From Bdellovibrionales bacterium (GTDB lineage Bacteria > Bdellovibrionota > Bdellovibrionia > Bdellovibrionales > JAGQZY01): DNA of 42,914 nt. This document shows positions 41,201-42,914 of this stretch, one piece after another. The DNA lies in assembly GCA_020435205.1 (NCBI GenBank), contig JAGQZY010000014.1, positions 1 to 42,914 of the forward strand, read 5' to 3'. Position 1 is the first letter of the stretch; each line of letters begins with the position of its first letter. The notes beneath the pieces are model-generated. The model saw only the letters and a list, made by a program, of their open reading frames with translations, was not told where the DNA came from and searched no databases. The position numbers and the translations under genes were made by a program.

Positions 41201-41797
41201 ATGGTGGAGTGGATGCTTTCCCACATGCGTTCTTGTGCTTGTTGTGGCCGTTGGTTTGAGCCAGTGGACTGGTTGTGTACGGGCTGTGAAAGCCGACTTT
41301 TTCGGCGCATTGAAAAGGTTCAGGTGAAAGTTATCCATCCTGCTTATTCTTTGTTTTATCTATGGGATTGGCGTCCCGAGGATCGAAACATGAAAACCAT
41401 TGTTGAAAGTTTAAAAGGGGGGAGACCCAGGGTGGCGTTTGCAAAGATCGCCACCCTTTTTTACTTTCTTCATCCACAAAGTCCCCAAAGATGGGATGCC
41501 ATTTATTATCCAAGCAAAGGGACTAAAGACCATGCATACGAATGGGCGCAAATATTGGGTCAGCTCATAGGCTGCCCAAGCTACCCATTGCGAACCATGA
41601 GTCGGCGCAAGCAAGCCAAGCTTCCTAAATCAGAAAGGCAGAAAATCCAATTTTTGCCTCAAGCTCCCAAGGGCCAAAGGCTCCTTTTTGTGGATGATAT
41701 CGTCACCAGTGGGGCCACGGCCCGTGGGGCTTTCGAGGCCCTTGGTCAGCCGAAAAACTTTGCCGTTTGGGCCCCCTTTTATCGAAGATTGTTGTGA
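41201..41797 (+). CDS. ComF-family phosphoribosyltransferase-like protein
   Basis: 198 residues from the ATG at 41201 (AAGG at good spacing); an ATG at 41150 would add 17 residues but has no ribosome-binding site. An N-terminal zinc-ribbon-like pair, SCACCGRWF and LCTGCESRLF, is followed by a phosphoribosyltransferase fold with the PRPP loop LLFVDDIVTSGATARGAFEAL. This is the ComF/GntX layout. In competent bacteria ComF acts in DNA uptake; elsewhere the role is unknown. Its 3' region overlaps an upstream frame of the LolA-like gene but not its likely start. Confidence 0.88.
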   Translation: MVEWMLSHMRSCACCGRWFEPVDWLCTGCESRLFRRIEKVQVKVIHPAYSLFYLWDWRPEDRNMKTIVESLKGGRPRVAFAKIATLFYFLHPQSPQRWDAIYYPSKGTKDHAYEWAQILGQLIGCPSYPLRTMSRRKQAKLPKSERQKIQFLPQAPKGQRLLFVDDIVTSGATARGAFEALGQPKNFAVWAPFYRRLL

Positions 41798-41826
41798 TCA
41801 GGAGTCCTTTTTGCTATGGTGCAACA

Positions 41827-42516
41827 ATGTTGGTTTTACGCTTAATTTTGCCATTTTTTCTGAGCATTTCTGTACTTGCTGCTAGTGATACTGGCTCGAA
41901 AACTATCGTCCATTCGGTCTCAGTGAAGCAAATGAAGTTCTTACGATTTGTGGACCAGAAATACCAAAAAAAGTATGGCATTCATATTGAGCTTAAAAAA
42001 GTGATCACTCTTGGCATGCTGGGATCGACCAAAGAGTCTTCGGGGCAAGCATGGCTGGCTAAGGGTAAAATGCGCCTTGAGATGCAAAAACCATCAGCTT
42101 CAAAAATGGTGGCTGACGGTCAGTATCTTTGGATTGAAAGCCCCCCGCCAGAAGACTTCGAAGGAGGAAAGACCCAAGTGCTTAGGGCCTCACTCAGCTC
42201 CGATCGCGCTAAATCCCAAGGGCTCATTCAACTATTGACGGGCGGTGGGGTTCTCAAGTTTTTTAAAGTGTCGGGGATTCAAGAGGATAAAGAACAGATC
42301 ACTTATTTTTTGCAACCCGATAAACAGGCTGTTGAATTCAAGCGTGCCCAACTAAAGGTATCCAAAAAATCCGCTGACATTGTTGAGATTCGTTACTGGG
42401 ATCAAATGGACAACGAAACAGCTTATATTTTTGAAAAAACAAATTTTGAACAAAAACTCGATGGGAAACTCTTTTCCTACAAACCGCCAAAAGATGCGGA
42501 AGTGATCACCTACTAA
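41827..42516 (+). CDS. LolA-like outer-membrane lipoprotein carrier
   Basis: 229 residues from the ATG at 41827. A signal peptide ends near VLAA-S. The mature part follows the LolA/LolB beta-sheet fold: [34 protein letters not shown]-like turns, [24 protein letters not shown] and [12 protein letters not shown] at the end. This order matches LolA, which ferries lipoproteins across the periplasm, consistent with the many lipoproteins in the window. The stop overlaps the rimO start by one base (TAATG). Confidence 0.83.
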   Translation: MLVLRLILPFFLSISVLAASDTGSKTIVHSVSVKQMKFLRFVDQKYQKKYGIHIELKKVITLGMLGSTKESSGQAWLAKGKMRLEMQKPSASKMVADGQYLWIESPPPEDFEGGKTQVLRASLSSDRAKSQGLIQLLTGGGVLKFFKVSGIQEDKEQITYFLQPDKQAVEFKRAQLKVSKKSADIVEIRYWDQMDNETAYIFEKTNFEQKLDGKLFSYKPPKDAEVITY

Positions 42517-42818
42517 TGAAAAAAGTTGAAGCAGAAACCACCAAAAAGAATGTTCACATGATTAGTCTTGGTTGCCCTAAAAATTTGGTGGACAGTGAGA
42601 TCATGTTGGGCCGATTGATGAAGCAAGGATACCAAATCACCGATAACCCTGAAGAGGCGGACACGATTGTCGTCAACACTTGTAGTTTTATTGATGATGC
42701 AAAGAAAGAATCGGTGGAAAAAATCCTAGAGGCCGCGGATTTAAAAGAAAGTGGAAAGTTAAAAAAACTTGTCGTCTCAGGCTGTTTAGTTCAGACGTGT
42801 GCTAGTTTAAAATTATAA
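42516..42818 (+). pseudogene. rimO: RimO N-terminal fragment, broken by a suspected sequence artefact
   Basis: RimO methylthiolates ribosomal protein S12. Residues 1-93 (42516-42794) match the N-terminal UPF0004 domain: [36 protein letters not shown] and VVSGCLVQ, containing the three Cys of that domain. Normal proteins continue with Arg-Tyr and the radical SAM domain to about 440 residues. Here the frame switches to a 7-residue tail and stops. The break coincides with an adapter-like string and an abrupt composition change, so the gene is probably intact in the organism rather than a true pseudogene. Confidence 0.85.
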
Positions 42819-42914
42819 GATAATCTTTAAAATAATGATTAATAGTAAAAAAATTTAATAATATAACAATAATAAAATACTTTTCACTATAGATTCTCTT
42901 TTTTACGACAATAC
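42788..42914. other. Adapter-like junction and AT-rich foreign tail
   Basis: AGTTCAGACGTGTGCT at 42788-42803 is identical to 16 bases of the Illumina TruSeq read-2 adapter (reverse-complement form). The following 111 bases are roughly 15% G+C by hand count, with no gene, very unlike the rest of the window. Confidence 0.8.

Noticed and set aside
42516-42818. RimO as a genuine decayed gene
   Set aside because: The break coincides with an adapter sequence and a composition jump, so an artefact is the simpler explanation.

Overview
The window looks like a chromosomal contig from a Bdellovibrio-like bacterium (Bdellovibrionota or a close relative). This is an inference from gene content, not a database match. 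The clues are: a dense housekeeping backbone of moderate G+C; many lipoproteins and Cys-rich secreted proteins; a twitch-type radical SAM protein among glycosyltransferases; a PilT ATPase for type IV pili; and a nucleoside-salvage pair next to a lipoprotein subtilase. I saw no rRNA, tRNA, CRISPR array, insertion sequence or phage gene block. No gene-free stretch exceeds about 255 bases.

Layout. Positions 23-2575 (minus) hold a lysine/diaminopimelate operon, lptM-like/dapF/dapA/dapB, downstream of ftsK (2637-4970, minus). Positions 5224-7117 (plus) carry a full-length Fis-like regulator and dnaB. Positions 7123-13741 form an accessory island of four glycosyltransferase-type genes, one twitch radical SAM gene and one unrecognised protein, organised around a divergent promoter with a 26-bp dyad. 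Positions 14021-15856 (minus) are the rpsF/DUF2232/rplI locus, from which rpsR is missing. Positions 16007-17567 (plus) are an FHA protein and an alpha/beta hydrolase.

Positions 17548-22064 (minus) are a run of five exported proteins: an SLT-like lytic enzyme with an SH3-like N-terminus, two putative lipoproteins, a protein with three four-Cys repeats, and a lipoprotein with six two-Cys repeats. Three copies of a 17-bp TGTC-N9-RACA dyad lie upstream of three of these genes, each just ahead of a -35-like hexamer. This group is the best candidate here for an undescribed co-regulated secreted system.

Positions 22239-27128 (minus) are a probable operon of asnS with a three-subunit acyl-CoA carboxylase. 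Positions 27250-30841 (minus) hold a subtilase lipoprotein and purine and pyrimidine nucleoside phosphorylases. Positions 30935-37523 carry a small membrane protein, pilT (minus), RNase G, rplU with a long basic tail, rpmA, obgE, a NadD-RsfS fusion and rlmH. Positions 37612-42516 hold a 991-residue lipoprotein with a phage-spike-like module, a small membrane protein, a ComF-like phosphoribosyltransferase and a LolA-like protein.

The right end is suspect. RimO breaks off after 93 residues at a 16-base match to an Illumina adapter, and about 110 bases of very AT-rich DNA follow. I regard roughly the last 120 bases as an assembly or library artefact.
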